Source of the DNA: Scylla paramamosain
Taxonomy: Eukaryota; Arthropoda; Malacostraca; Decapoda; Portunidae
DNA length: 64,000 nt
Reading direction: 5' to 3'
NCBI RefSeq assembly: GCF_035594125.1
Contig: NC_087156.1
Location: 12,854,806 to 12,918,805 of the forward strand
Made by a program: the position numbers and the translations under genes. A model generated the notes under the pieces. That model did not search any database and was not told where the DNA came from. It saw only the letters and a program-made list of their open reading frames with translations. Positions 40,328 to 54,200 of the stretch are shown piece after piece. Positions within the stretch are counted from its first letter, which is position 1; every line of letters begins with the position of its first letter.

Positions 40328-40392
40328 GGTATTGAAATAGAAAAAAGGTACAAGGTACAAGGTACGAAATAGAAAAAGGTACATAGGTACAA
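40328..40392 (-). repeat. GTACC-rich scrambled filler at a deletion (C4)
   Basis: Reverse complement of the C1 scar at 6669-6730, with repeats of CAAGGTA and the same flanking AAATAGAAAA pieces. C3 and C5 have unscrambled sequence at the equivalent place, so the scar is a derived state shared only by C1 and C4. Confidence 0.82.
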
Positions 40393-43300
40393 GAAATAGA
40401 AAAACATTACCAAAAAGGTATATTTTGAGTGTTTTTGAGCTTGTTACCTACAAAAAACTCGAAAATTGATGCAAAGCACTCTATATTTGAAAACAAAAGG
40501 ACTTTGCGAGAAAAGTGTATAATGACTTTTTTTTATAGTTCAAAAGAACCAAAAGGGAAAAAACACAAAAACTCATGTATATGGAGAAGGTTCCTATATA
40601 CGAAAATGCTGAAACTTATGAATAACACCCCAAATTGCATGCGAAACCACCTTTATGTGAAAAAAAATGACATTACCAGAAAAGTGTCTTTTAAGTGTTT
40701 TTGAGCATGATAGGCAATAAAGCACTAAAAAGTAGAGCAATTATATTACATTGGAATAACACGAATTTATACCAAAAACTTGCCCTTAAGTGTTTTTCAT
40801 GTCCTTATATACCAAACCGCTAAAACGCATACAAAACAAACTTTATGGAGAAACAGAACACCATTACCAAAAACATGTATTTTGAGTGTTTTTGATCATG
40901 TTATCTATAAAAACGCTTAATTACATGCAAAAAACATTATGTTTGGGAAACAAAAGGACATTACGAGAAACGTGTATTATGAGTGTTTTTAAGTTCCTTA
41001 AGTACGAAAAAGCTAAAACCCACAAATAACACTCTTTATTTAAAAAATAAAAAATAAAAAAATAAAAAAATAGGAATTTTTTTTTTGTTATTAATATTCA
41101 TAGGTACCGAGATGCCAAAATTCTAGGAAAATTCAGGGCAATCATAAAATAAAAAAAATATTATAAAAAAAGTTAATTTCCGGTTTTTTTTTTCGGACTG
41201 TTATGTACCAAACCTTAAAGTGCTTGCAAAGACTCCTATATGAGGAAATTAAACGACCTTACCAGAAATATGTGTTTTGAGTGTTTTTAGCATGTTAGGC
41301 ACCAAAACAATAAATAATAAGGAGCTCACTCTATATGGGAATTTAAAAAAAAGCTACTGACAACGTGTCTTCTCAGTGTTTTACGTAGAAAAACGCTGAG
41401 ACGGATTGAAAGCAACCAATATCAAGAAATAGAAAAACGTTAATAAAAAGGTATATTTTGAGTGTTTTTGAGCATGTTACCTACAAAAAACGCGAAAATA
41501 GATGCAAAGCACTCTATATTGGGAAAAAAAAGGACATTTCAAGAAAAGTGTATAATGAGTGTTTTATAGTTCAAAAGAACCACGAGGCAAAAAACGCAAA
41601 ATCTCGTGTATATGGAGAGGTTTCCTAGATACAAAAATGCTAAAACTCATGTATAACACTCCTAATTGAGAAACAGAACAGCCTTAATAAATACGTGTAT
41701 TTTGAGTGCTTCTCACTTTCTTAGTTAGCAAAACCCCAAATTGCATGCAAAAATAGGTTTGTTGGAAAAAAAAAGACTTTATCAGAAAAGTGTCTTTTGA
41801 GTGTTTTTGAGCGTTATTGAAAATAAAGCACTAAAAAGGAGGGCAATCATATTACATTGGAATAAAACGAATTTTTACCAAGAACTTGCATTTATGTGTT
41901 ATTGAGCTCCTTATATACCAAAACACTAAAACGCATGCAAAACACTCTTTATGGTGAAACAAAATAACATTACCAAAAACATGTATTTTGAGTGTTTTTT
42001 ATCATGTCACCAATAAAAACGCTTAAATAAATGCAAAGAACACTATTTTTGGGAAACGAAAGGAGATTACGAGAAACGAGTATTATGAGTGTTTTTAAGT
42101 TCATTAATTACCAAAAAGCTAAAAGCCACAAATAACACTGTTTATTGAGAAACGATAATAAATAAAAAAAAAATACAGTATTTTTTTTTCTTTCTTATTA
42201 CTCTTCACAGGTAACGAAATGCCAAAATTCGGGCAAATTTCAGGAAATTATGTGAAATAAGAACATTAACAAAAAAGTTAAATTTAGTTTTTTTTTGAAA
42301 CTGTTATGTACCAAACCAATAAAGTGCATGCAAAGCCACCTATATGGGGAAATTAAACGTCTTTGCCAGAAAACGGTCATATGAGTGTTTTTCAGCATGT
42401 TAGGAACCAACACAATAAATAACATGGAAGTCAATCTATATGGGAATCCAAAACAAAATTACTAAAAACGTGTCTTTTCGGTGTTTACGGAAAAAAAACG
42501 CTAAAACGGATGTAAACCAACCAATATGAAGAAATAAAATAACATTACCAAAAAGGTATATTTTAAGTGCTTTTGAAATTGTTACCTACAAAAAACGCAA
42601 AAATGGATGAAAAGTACTCTATATTGGGAAGCAAAAGGACATTATGAGAAACGTTTATAATGAGTGTTTTATAGTTTCACAAGAATTACAAGCCAAAAAA
42701 CGCAAAAACTCGTGTATATTGAGAAATTTCCTACATTCCAAAATGCTGAAACTCTGGAACAACACTCTTAATTGAAAAACTGAACAATCTTACAAAATGC
42801 GTGTATTTTGAGTGCTTTTCACATCCTTAGTTACCAAAACCCCAAATATCATGCAAAACCAGCTTTTTCTGGGAAAAAAGTGACATTACCAGAAAAATGT
42901 CTTTTGAGTGTTTTTGAGCGTGTTAGGCAATAAAAGCACTAAAAAGCAGGGCAATCACATTACATTGGAATAAAACCGATTTTTAAAAAGAACTTACCTT
43001 TAAGTGTATTTGAGCTTCTTATATACTAAAACACTAAAACGCATGCAAAATACACTTGATAGTGAAACAGAATAACATTACCAAAAACATATATTTTGAG
43101 TGTTTTTGATCATGTTAACGCTTAAATATATGCAAAGAACAGTATTTTTGGGAAATGAAAGGACATTACGAGAAACGTGTATTATGAGTGTTTTTAAGTT
43201 CATTAAGTACGAAAAAGCTAAAAGCCACAAATTACACTCTTTATTGAGAAAAAAAAAATTAAAAAATACGAATTTTTTTTTCATTCTTATTAATCTTCAC

Positions 43301-44349
43301 AGGTAACGAGGTGCCAAAATTAGGGCAAAGTTCAGGAAATTATATGAAATAAGAACATTATCAAAAAAGTTAAATTTAACTTTTTTTTCGGACTGTCATG
43401 TATAAAACCCCTAAAGTGCATGCAAAGCCACCTATATGGGGAAATTAAACGTCTTTGCCAGAAAACTGTCTTATGAGTGTTTTTAAGCATGTTAGGAACC
43501 AACATGATAAAACCCAAGGAAGTCAATCTATATGGGAATACAAAACAAAATTACTGAAAACGTGTCTTTTCGGTGTTTTACGTACAAAACGCTAAAACGG
43601 ATGCAAACTAACCAAAATGAAGAAATAGAATAACATTACAAAAAAGTTATATTTTGAGTGTTATTGAAATTGTAACCTACAAAAAACGCGAAAATGAATG
43701 AAAAGCACTCTATATTGGAAAGCAAAAGGCACCAAAAAGCATGTGCACCAAAACGATAAATAATATGAGTCACTCTATATGGAAATTCAAAACAAAATTC
43801 CTGAAAACGTGTCTTTTAAAAGATTTACGTAGAAATACGCTAAAACGGAGGCACACCAACCAATATGAAGGAATAGAATAACATTACCAAAAAAGTATAT
43901 TTTGTGTGTTTTTGAGCTTGTTACATGAAAAGAAACTCGAAAATGGATGCAAAGCACTCTATATAAGGAAAAAAAATGACATAATGAGAAACGTGTATAA
44001 TGAGTGTTTTATAGTTCACCAGAATCACAAGGCAAAAAAAGCAAAAACTCGACTGTATGGAGAAGTTTCTAAGATACCAAAATACTGAAACTCATGAATA
44101 ACACTCTTAATCAAGAAACAGAACAACCTTACTAATTGCGTGTATTTTGAATGTTTTTTTACATTCTTAGTTACCAAAACCCCAAATTCCATGCGAAACT
44201 AGCTTTATGTGGGAAAAAAATGACATTACCAGAAAAGCGTCTGACTGTTTTTGAGCGTGTTAGGCAATAAAGCACTAAAAAGCAGGGCAATCACATTACA
44301 TGGGAATAGAACCAACTTTTACGAAGAACTTGCCTTATAGTGTTTTTGA

Positions 44350-44658
44350 CACGCATTTATTAATGTTGCTCTGTTTCTCTATTAAAAGAGTTATTCATGA
44401 GTTTCAGGATTTACACGAGTTTTTGCGTTTTTTGCCTTGTGGATTTTTTGAATTATAAAACATTCATTATACATTTTTCTTGCAATGTTTTCTACGTAAA
44501 ACACTGAGAAGACACGTTTTCAGTAATTTTCTTTTGGAATCCCAAATAGAGTGAGTTCCTTATTATTTATGCTTTTGGTGCCTAACATGCTGCAAAACAC
44601 TCAAAAGACAGATTTCTGGTAACATCTTTAATTTCCTCATATGGGAGGCTTTGCATGT
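44350..44658 (+). repeat. Local inversion in variant d (C4 copy)
   Basis: Within the reversed block C4 this segment reads forward (TTATGCTTTTGGTGCC at about 44568, AGGCTTTGCATGTC at 44646). It is the counterpart of 2393-2702 and carries the same internal deletions. Confidence 0.86.
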
Positions 44659-47600
44659 CTTTTCAGTGTTTTTGAGCGTGTTACGCAATAAAGCACTAAA
44701 AGCCAGGGCAATCACATTACATGGGAATTAAACCACATTTTACCAAGAATTAGCCTTTAAGTGTTTTTGAGCTCCTTACATACCAAAACGCTAAAACGCA
44801 TGCAAAATACATTTTATGGAAAAACAGAATAACATTACCAAATACATGTATTTTGAGTGTTTTTGATCATGTTATCTAAAAAAAAACGCTTAAATATATG
44901 CCCAGAACATTTTTATGGTAGTGTCATTTTTTTCCCACATAAAGCTGGTTTCGCATGCAATTTGGGGTTTTGGTAACTAAGAATGTAAAAAGCACTCAAA
45001 ACACACATTTAGTAAGATTCTTCTGTTTCTCAATTAAGAGTGTTGTTCATGAGTTTCAGCATTTTGGTATCTATGAAAATTCTTCATATACACTAGTTTT
45101 TGCTTTTTTTGTCTTATGGTTCTTTTGAACCATAAAACACTCATTATACACTTTTCATGTAATGTCCTTTTCTTTTCCATTATAGAGTGCTTTGCATCAA
45201 TTTTCGTGTTTTTTATAGGTAACAAGCTCAAAAACACTCAAAATATTCCTTTTTGGTAATGTTTTTCTATTTCTTTATATTGTTTTTTTTTGCATCCGTG
45301 TTAGCGTTTTTCTACGTAAAACACTGAGAAGACGTTTTCAGTAATTTTGTTTTGAATTCCCATATAGAGTGAGTTCCTTATTATTTATTGTTTTGGTGCC
45401 TAAAATGCTGAACAACACTCAAAAGAGAGATTTCTGATAAGGTCGTTTAATTTCCTCATATAGGAGGCTTTGCATGCACTTTAGGGTTTGGTATATAAAA
45501 ATGCTAAAATTAACTTTTTTGGTAATTTTCTTTTATCATATAATTGCCTTGAATTTTCCCAGAATTTTGGCATTTCGGTACCAATGAAGATAAATAAAAA
45601 AAAATAAAAAAAATCCTATTTTTTTATTTTTTATTTTTTTTATTTATTTTTTCTCAATAATGAGTGTTATTTCTGGGATTTACTTTTTTGGTACTTAAGG
45701 TTATTAAAAACACTCATAATACACGTTTCTCGTAATGCCCTTTCGTTTCCCAAACATAAGTTTCTTTGTATGTATTTAAGCGTTTTTATAGATAACGTGA
45801 TCAAAAACACTAATAATACAAGGTTTTCGTAATGTTATTCTGTTTCTCCATAAAGTGTGTTTTGCCAGCGTTTTAGCAGCTTTGTATAAAAGAAGCTCAA
45901 AAACACTTAAAGGAAAAGTTCTTGGTAAAAAATGGTTTTATTCCAATATTATGTGATTGTCCTGCTTTTGAGTGCTTTATTACTGAAAACATTCAAAAGA
46001 TACTTTTGAATGCTTTGCATCAATTTTCGCGTTTTTGTAGGTAAAAAGCTCAAAAACACTCAAAATATACATTTTTGGTAACGTTCTTCTATTTCTTGAT
46101 AATGGTTGGTTTGCATCCGTTTTAATGTTTTTCTACGTAAAACAGTGAGAAGACACGTTTTTACTAACTTTGTTTTGGATTCCCATATAGAGTGAGATCC
46201 TTATTATTTATCATTTTGGTGCCTAACATGCTAAAAAACACACAAAACAAAGATTTCTGGTAAGGTCGTTAAATTTCCTCATATTGGAGGCTTTGCATGC
46301 ACTTTAGGGTTTGGTACATAAGTCCAAAAAAAAAAAGCTGAAAATAACTTTTTTGATAATATTCTTTTATCACATAATTGCCCTGAATTTTTCCAGAAAT
46401 TTGGCATCTCGGTACCTATGAAGATGAATAACAAAAAAAAAAAAATCCTATTTATTTTATTTTTTATTTTTTATTTTCTAATTAAAGAGTGTTATTTGTG
46501 AATTTTAGCTTTTTGGTACTTAAGGAACTTATAAAAACACTCATAATACACGTTTCTCGTAATGTCCTTTTGTTTCGCAAACATAATGTTCTTTGCATGT
46601 ACTTAAGCGTTTTTATAGATAACATGATCAAAACACTGAAAATACATGTTTTTGGTAATGTTATTCTGTTTCTCCATGAAGTTTGTTTTTTTCATGCGTT
46701 TTAGCGGTTTTGTATATAAGGGGTTAAAAAACACTTAAAGGCAAATTCTTCGTACAAATTGGTTTTATTCTCATGTAATGTGATCGTTCTGCTTTTTAGT
46801 GCTTTGTTGCATATCACGCTCAAAAACACTCAAAAGACACTTTTCTGGTAATGTTATTTTTTCCCAAATGAAGCTAGTTTCGCATGTTATTTGGCATTTT
46901 TGTAACTAAGAATGTGAAAAACACTTAAAATTTAAAATACACAATTTGGTAAGGTAGTTCTGTTTATCGATTAAAAGTGTTATTCATGCATTTCATCATT
47001 TTGGGATGTAAAAATTTCTCTATATACACGAGTTTTTGCGTTTATTGTCTTGTGGTTCTTCTAAAACTATAAAACACTCATTATACACATTTCTCGTAAT
47101 GTCCTTTTGTTTCCTAATCTAGAGTGCTTTACATCCATTTTAGCATTTTTTGTAGGTAAGAAGCTGAAAAACACTCAAAAAATATCTTTTTGGTAATGTT
47201 ATTCTATTTCTTCATATAGGATGGTTTGTATCCGCTTTAGCGTTTTTCTACGTAAAACACTGAAAAGACACGTTTTCAGTAATTTTGTTTTGGATTCACA
47301 TATTGACTGATTTTCATATTATTTATCGTATTGGTGACTAACATTCTGAAAACATTGAAAACACAGGTTTCTGGTAAAGTCGTTTAACTTCCCTATATAG
47401 GTGGCTTTGCATGCACTTTAGGTTTTGGTATATAACAATCAGAAAAAAAAGCTATAATTAACTTTCATGAAAATGTTCTTTTTTTCACATAAATTCTCTA
47501 AATTTTGATAGAATTTTTATCAATTCGGTACCTATGAAAATGAAAAACAAAAACAAAAAAAATTTTCATTTTTTTATTTATTTTTTTTATTTATTTATTT

Positions 47601-47960
47601 TTTCTAAAGAGTGTTATTTGTGGGTTTTAGCTTTTTTGGTACTGAAGGAACTTAAAAATCATTCATAATACACGTTTCTCGTAATGTTCTTTCGTTTCCC
47701 AAACATAAGGTTCTTTCCATGTATTTAAGCGTTTTTTTTAGATAACATGACCAAAAACACTCAAAATACATGTATTTGGTAATGTTATTCTGTTTCTCCA
47801 TAAAATGTATTTTGCGTGCGTTTTAGCGTTTTGGTATTTAAGGACCTCAAAAACACTTAAAGGCCAGTTCTTGGTAAAATTTGGTTTTATTCCTATGTAA
47901 TGTGATTGCCCTGGCTTTTAGTGCTTTATTGCGTAACACGCTCAAAAACACTGAAAAGAC

Positions 47961-48269
47961 ATGCAAAGCCTACCATATGAGGAAATTAAAGACGTTACCA
48001 GAAATCTGTCTTTTGAGTGTTTTTCAGCATGTTAGGCACCAAAACGACAAAATAATAAGAAACTCACTCTATTTGGGAATCCAAAAGAAAATTACTGAAA
48101 ACGTGTCTTCTCAGTGTTTTACGTAGAAAACATTGCGAGAAAAATGTATAATGAATGTTTTATAATTAAAAAAATCCACAAGGCAAAAAACGCAAAAACT
48201 GGTGTAAATGCTGAAACTCATGAATAACACTCTTAATTGAGAAACAAAGCAAATTTATTAAATGCATGT
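47961..48269 (-). repeat. Local inversion in variant d (C5 copy)
   Basis: Same breakpoints and the same two internal deletions as the C1 copy at 2393-2702, with independent point differences. Confidence 0.86.
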
Positions 48270-51200
48270 CAAAAACACTAAAAGGCATGTTCTTCGTAAA
48301 AGTTGGTTTTATTCCCATGTAATGTGATTGCCCTGCTTTTTAGTGCTTTATTGCCTAACACGCTCAAAAACACTCAAAGACACTTTTCTGGTAATGTCAT
48401 TTTTTTCCCACATAAAGCTAATTTCGCATGGAATTTGGGGTTTTTGGTAACTAAGAATGTAAAAAAACACTCAAAATACACGCATTTAGTAAGGTTGTTC
48501 TGTTTCTTGATTAAGAGTGTTATTCATGAGTTTCAGTATTTTGGTATCTTAGGAACTTCTCCATACAGTCGAGTTTTTGCGTTTTTTGCCTTGTGATTCT
48601 GGTGAACTATAAAACTCTCATTATACACGTTTCTCATTATGTCATTTTTTTTTACTTATCTAGAGTGCTTTGCATCCATTTCGAGTTTCTTTTTATGTAA
48701 CAAGTTTAAAAACACACAAAATATACTTTTCTGGTAATGTTATTCTATTCTTTCATATTGGTTGATTTGCCTCCGTTTTAGCGTTTTTCAACGTAAATCT
48801 TTTAAAAGACACGTTTCCACTGATTTTGTTTTGGATTTCCATATAGAGTGACTTTCATATTATTTATCGTTTTGGTGCCTAACATGCTTTTTGGTGCCTT
48901 TTGCTTCCCAATATGGAGTGCTTTCCATCCATTTTCGCGTTTTTTGTAGGTAACAATTTCAAAAACACTCAAAATATACCTTTTTGGTAGTGTTATTTTA
49001 TTTCTTCATTTTGGTTAGTTTGCATCCGTTTTAGCGTTTTGTACGTAAAACACCGAAAAGACACGTTTTCAGTAATTTTGTTTTGGATTCCCATATAGAT
49101 TGACTTCCTAGGGTTTTATCATGTTCGTTCCTAACATGCTGAAAAACACTCATAAGACAGTTTTCTGGCAAACACGTTTAATTTCCCCATATAGTTGGCT
49201 TTGCATGCACTTTAGGTGTTTGGTACATAACAGTCCGAAAAAAAAAGCTAAATTTAACTTTTTTGATAATTTTCTTATTTCATATAATTTCCTGAACTTT
49301 GCCCGAATTTTGGCACCTCGTTACCTATGAAGATGAATAAGAACGAAAAAAAAATCGTATTTTTTTATTTTTTTACTTTTTTTTCTCAATAAGGATAATA
49401 ATTTGTTGCTTTTAGCTTTTTCGTACTTAATGAACTTAAAAACACTCATAATACACGTTTCTCGTAATGTCGTTTCATTTCCCAAAAATACGGTTCTTTG
49501 CATATATTTAAGCGTTTTTATTAGTAACATGATCAAAAACACTCAAAATACATGTTTTTGGTAATGTTATTCTGTTTCACCATCAAGTGTATTTTGCATG
49601 CATTTTAGTGTTTTGGTATATAAAAAGCTCAAATACACTTAAAGGCAAGTTCTTGTTAAAAAAAGGTTTTATTCCAATGTAATGTGATTGCCCTGCTTTT
49701 TAGTGCTTTATTGCCTAACACGCTCAAAAACACTCAAAAGACATTTTTCTGGTAATGTCATTTTTTTCCCACAAAAAGCTGGTTTCGCATGCAATTGGGG
49801 GTTTTGGTAACTAAGGATGTGAAAAGCACTCAAAATACATGCATTTAGTAAGATTGTTCTGTTTGTTGCAGAGTTACAGCATTTTGGAAGGTAAGAAACT
49901 TCTTAATATACACGAGTTTTTGCGTTTTTTGCCTTGTAGTTCTTGTGAAACTATAAAACACTCATTATACACGTTTCTCGTAATGTCCTTTTGCTTCCCA
50001 ATATAGAGTGCTTTCCATCCATTTTCGCGTTTTTCGTAGGTAACAATTTCAAAAACACTTAAAATATACCTTTTTGTCAATGTTATTTTATTTCTTCATA
50101 TATGTTGGTTTACATCCGTTTTAGCGTTTTTCTACATAAAACACCGAAAAGACACGTTTTTAGTAATTTTGTTTTGGATTCCCATATAGATTGACTTCCA
50201 TGTTATTTATCGTGTTGGTTCCTAACATGCTGAAAAACACTCATATGATCGATTTCTGGCAAAGACGTTTAATTTCCCCATGTAGGTGGCTTTGCATGCA
50301 CTTTAGGGGTTTGGTACATAACAGTTCGGAAAAAAAAGCTATATTTATCTTTTTTGATAATGTTTTTATTTCACATAATTTCCTGAAATTTACCCGAATT
50401 TTGTCATTTCGGTACCTGTGAAGATGAATAAGAAAGAAAAAAAATATTGTATTTTTTTTTATTTATTTATTGTTTCTATAAAAAAGAGTGTTATTTGTGG
50501 CTTTTAGCTTTTTGGTAATTAATGAACTTAAAAAAAAACTCATAATACTCGTTTCTCGTAATCTAATTTTGTTTCCCAAAAATAATGTTGTTTGCATTTA
50601 TTTAAGCGTTTTTATTGGTAACATGATCAAAAACACTCAAAATACATGTTTTTGCTAATGTTATTCTGTTTCACCATAAAGAGTGTTTTGCATGCGTTTT
50701 AGTGTTTTGGTATATAAGGAGCTCAAAAACACATAAATGCAAATTCTTGGTAAAAATTCGTTTTCCTTAAATGTAATGTGATTGCCCTCCTTTTTAGTGC
50801 TTTATTTTCTATCACGCTCAAAAACATTCAAAAGACACTTTTGTGGAAAAGTCTTTTTTTTCCCATAAATCTATTTTAGCATGCAATTTGGGGTTTTGCT
50901 AAGAATGTGAAAAGCACTCAAAATGCACGGATTTATTAAGGCTGTTCTGTTTCTTAATTAGGAGTGTTATACATGAGTTTTAGCATTTTTGAATCTAGGA
51001 AACCTCTCCATATACACGACATTTTGCGTTTTTTTTGCCTTGTGGTTCTTTTGAACTATAAAACACTCATTATACACTTTTCTTGCAATGTCGTTTTGTT
51101 TCTCAGTATAGAGTGCTTTGCATCAATTTTCGCGTATTTTGTAGGTAACAAACTCAAAAACACTCAAAATATACCTTTTTAGTAAAGTTTTTCTGTTTCT

Positions 51201-54200
51201 TGACATTGGTTGCTTTGCAACCGTTTCAGCGTTTTTCTACGTAAAACACTGAGAAGACACGTTTTCAGTAGTTTTTTTTTTGGATTCCCATATAGAGTGT
51301 GTTCTTTATTATTTATCGTTTTGGTGCCTAACATGCTAAAAAATACTCAAAACACATATTTCTGGTAAGGTCGTTTAATTTCCTCATATAGGAGTCTTTG
51401 CATGCATTTTAAGCTTTGGTACATAACAGTCGGAAAAAAAACCGGAAATTATATTTTTTTTATATTTCTGTTTTTTTTTATTTTCTAAATAAAGAGTGTT
51501 ATTTGTGGGTATTAGCTTTTTGGTACTTAAGGAACTTAAAAAACACTCATAATACACGTTTCTCGTAATATCCTTTTGTTTCCCAAACATAATGTTCTTT
51601 GCATGTAATTAAGCGTTTTTATAGATAACAATATCAAAAACACTCAAAATACATGTTTTTGGTAATGTTGTTGTGTTTCTCCATAAAGTTTGTTTTTCTA
51701 TGGGTTTTAGCGGTTTGGTATACAATTACCTCAAAAACACTTAAAGGCAAGTTTTTGGTATAAATTGGTGTTATTCCAATGTAATATGATTGCCCTGCTT
51801 TTTAGTGCTTTATTGCTTATCACGCTCAAAAACACTTAAAAGACACTTTTCTGGTAATGTCATTTTTTTCTCACATAAAGGTAGTTTCGCATGCAATTTG
51901 GAGTTTTGGTAACTAAGAATGTGAAAAGCACTCAAAATACACGCATTTAGTAAGGTTGTTCTGTTTCTCAATTAAGAGTGTTATAAGTTTCAGATTTTTG
52001 GTATCTAGGAACCTTCTCCATATACACGAGTTTTTCTGTTTTTTGCCTTTTGGTTCTTTTGAACTATAAAAAACTCATTATACACTTTTCTTGCAAAGTC
52101 CTTTTGTTTTCTAATATAAAGTGCTTTGCATCAATTTTCGCGTTTTTTATAGGTAACAAGCTCAAAAACACTCAAAATATACCTTTTTGGTAATGTTTTT
52201 CTATTTCTTGATATTGGTAGGTTTGCATCCGTTTTAGCGTTTTTCTACGTAAAAGAAAAAAAACACGTTTTCAGTAATTTTATTTTGGATTCTCATATAG
52301 AGTGAGTTCCTTATTATTTATCGTTTTGGTGCGTAACATGCTGAAAAACACTCAAAAAACAGATTTCTGGTAAGGTCGTTTAATTTCCTCATATAGGAGT
52401 CTTTGGATGCACTTTAGGGTTTGGTACATAACACTCCGAAAAAAAAGCTAAAATTTACTTTTTTGATAATTTTTGTTTTAACATATAATAGCCCTGAATT
52501 TTCCCAGAATTTTGGCATCTCGGTATTTATGAAGATGAATAACAAAATAAAAAATCCTATTTTTTTATTTTCTTACTTTTTTTTGTAAAGAGTGTTATTT
52601 GTGGGTTTTTGCTTTTTGGTACTTAAGGAACTTAAAAACACTTATAATACACATTTCTCGTAATGTCCTTTCGTTTCTTAACCATAAGGTTTTTTGCATG
52701 TATTTAAGCGTTTTTATAGATAACATGATCAAAACCACTCAAATTATATGTTTTTGGTAATTTTATTTTCTTTCTCCATAAAATGTATTTTGCATGCGTT
52801 TTACCGTTTTCGTATGTAATTAGCTCAAAAACACTTAAAGGCAAGTTCTTGGTAAAAGTTGTTATTATTCCCATGTAATGTGATTCCCCTGCTTTTTAGT
52901 GATTTATTGCCTAACAGGGTGAAAAACACTCAAAAGACACTTTTCTGGTAATATCATTTTTTTTCCACATAAAGCTAGTTTTGCATGGAATTTGGGGTTT
53001 TGCTAAGAATGTGAAAAAAAACTCAAAATACAGGCATTTAGTAAGGTTGTTCTATTTCTTAATTAAAAGTGTTATTCATGAGTTTCAGCATTTTGGTATG
53101 TAAGAAATTTTTTCTAATACACACATTTGGTAAGGTATTTCTGTTTCAAAATTAAAAGTGTTATTGATGAGTTTCAGCTTTTTGGTATGTAAGAAACTTC
53201 TTTATGTACACGAGTTTTTGAGTATTTTACCTTGTGGTTCTTCTCAAACTATAAAATACTCATACACGTTTCTCATAATGTCCTCTTCTTTGCCAATATA
53301 AAGTGCTTTCCATCCATTTTTGCATTTTTTATAGGTAACAAGCTCAAAAACACGTCAAAATATATCTTTTTGGTAATGTTATTCTATTTCTTCATATTGG
53401 TTGGTTTGCATCCGTTTTAGCGTTTTTCTACGTAAATCACTGAAAAGACACGTTTTAAGTAATATTGTTCAGATTCCTTAAAAATACTCAAAAGACAGGT
53501 TTCTGGTAAAGTCGTGTAATTTCCCTATATAGGTGGATTTGCATGCACTTCAGAGTTTGTACATAACTCCGGAAAAAAGCTAAAATTATTTTTTTTATAA
53601 TGATTTTTTTTCACAAAATTTACATGAATTTTGCCAGAATTTTGGCATCTCGGTTTCTATGAAGATGAATAACAAAATTTTTTTTCTCTCTATAAAGAGT
53701 TATTTGTGGGTTTTTGCTTTTTGGTACTTAAGGAACTTAAAAACACTCATAATACACGATTTTCGTAATGTCTTTTCATTTTCCAAACATAGGGTTCTTT
53801 GCATGTATTTAGGCATTTTTATAGGTAACATGATCAAAAACACTCTCAATAAATGTTTCTGGTAATGTTATTCTGTTTCTTCATAAAGGGTGTTTTGCAA
53901 GCGTTTTGCGTTTTAGTATGTAAGAATATCAAAAACACGTAGAGGCAAGTTCTTGGTAAAAGTTGGTTTTATTCCCATATAATGTGATTGCCCTCCTTTT
54001 TAGTGCTTTACTGCCTATCACGCTCCAAAACACTCAAAAGACACTTTTTTGGTAATGTCATTTTTTTCCCCACATAAAGCTAGTTTCGCATGCAATTTTT
54101 GGTTTTGGTAACTAAGAATGTGCAAAGCACTCAAAATACATGCATTTGGTAAGGTTGTTCTGTATTCTTAATTAAGAGTGTTATTTCTGAGTTTTAGCAT

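Larger units (their letters stand above)
34430..44907 (-). repeat. Satellite block C4 (inverted copy, sister of C1)
   Basis: All HORs are in reverse orientation. Reverse anchors at about 44868, 43110, 42001, 40892, 40123, 39055, 37980, 36876, 36083 and 35560 pair with C1 anchors 2184, 3943, 5055, 6164, 6932, 8002, 9080, 10178, 11292 and 12387. The sum of each pair is 47052-47060 up to 10178, so the copies are collinear with almost no length change. C4 has two deletions relative to C1: about 325 bp at 36159-36185 and about 570 bp at 35992. It also retains variant o (34430-34640), which C1 lost at its 13320 junction. The outer end is at 44907, corresponding to C1 position about 2143. Sequence match to C1 is much closer than to C5; over C1 3525-3720 only one or two differences are seen. 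Confidence 0.92.

Noticed and set aside
40328..40392. GTACC repeats as a microsatellite or a CRISPR/attachment site
   Set aside because: The pieces match both flanks of a deletion and the same scar exists reversed in C1, so a repair scar explains it better.
34430..44907. Inverted arm C4 as an assembly artefact (foldback chimera)
   Set aside because: C4 has two private deletions (about 325 and 570 bp), private substitutions, and retains variant o that C1 lacks. A foldback artefact would be an exact copy continuous with the adjacent sequence. Long-read support was not available to me.
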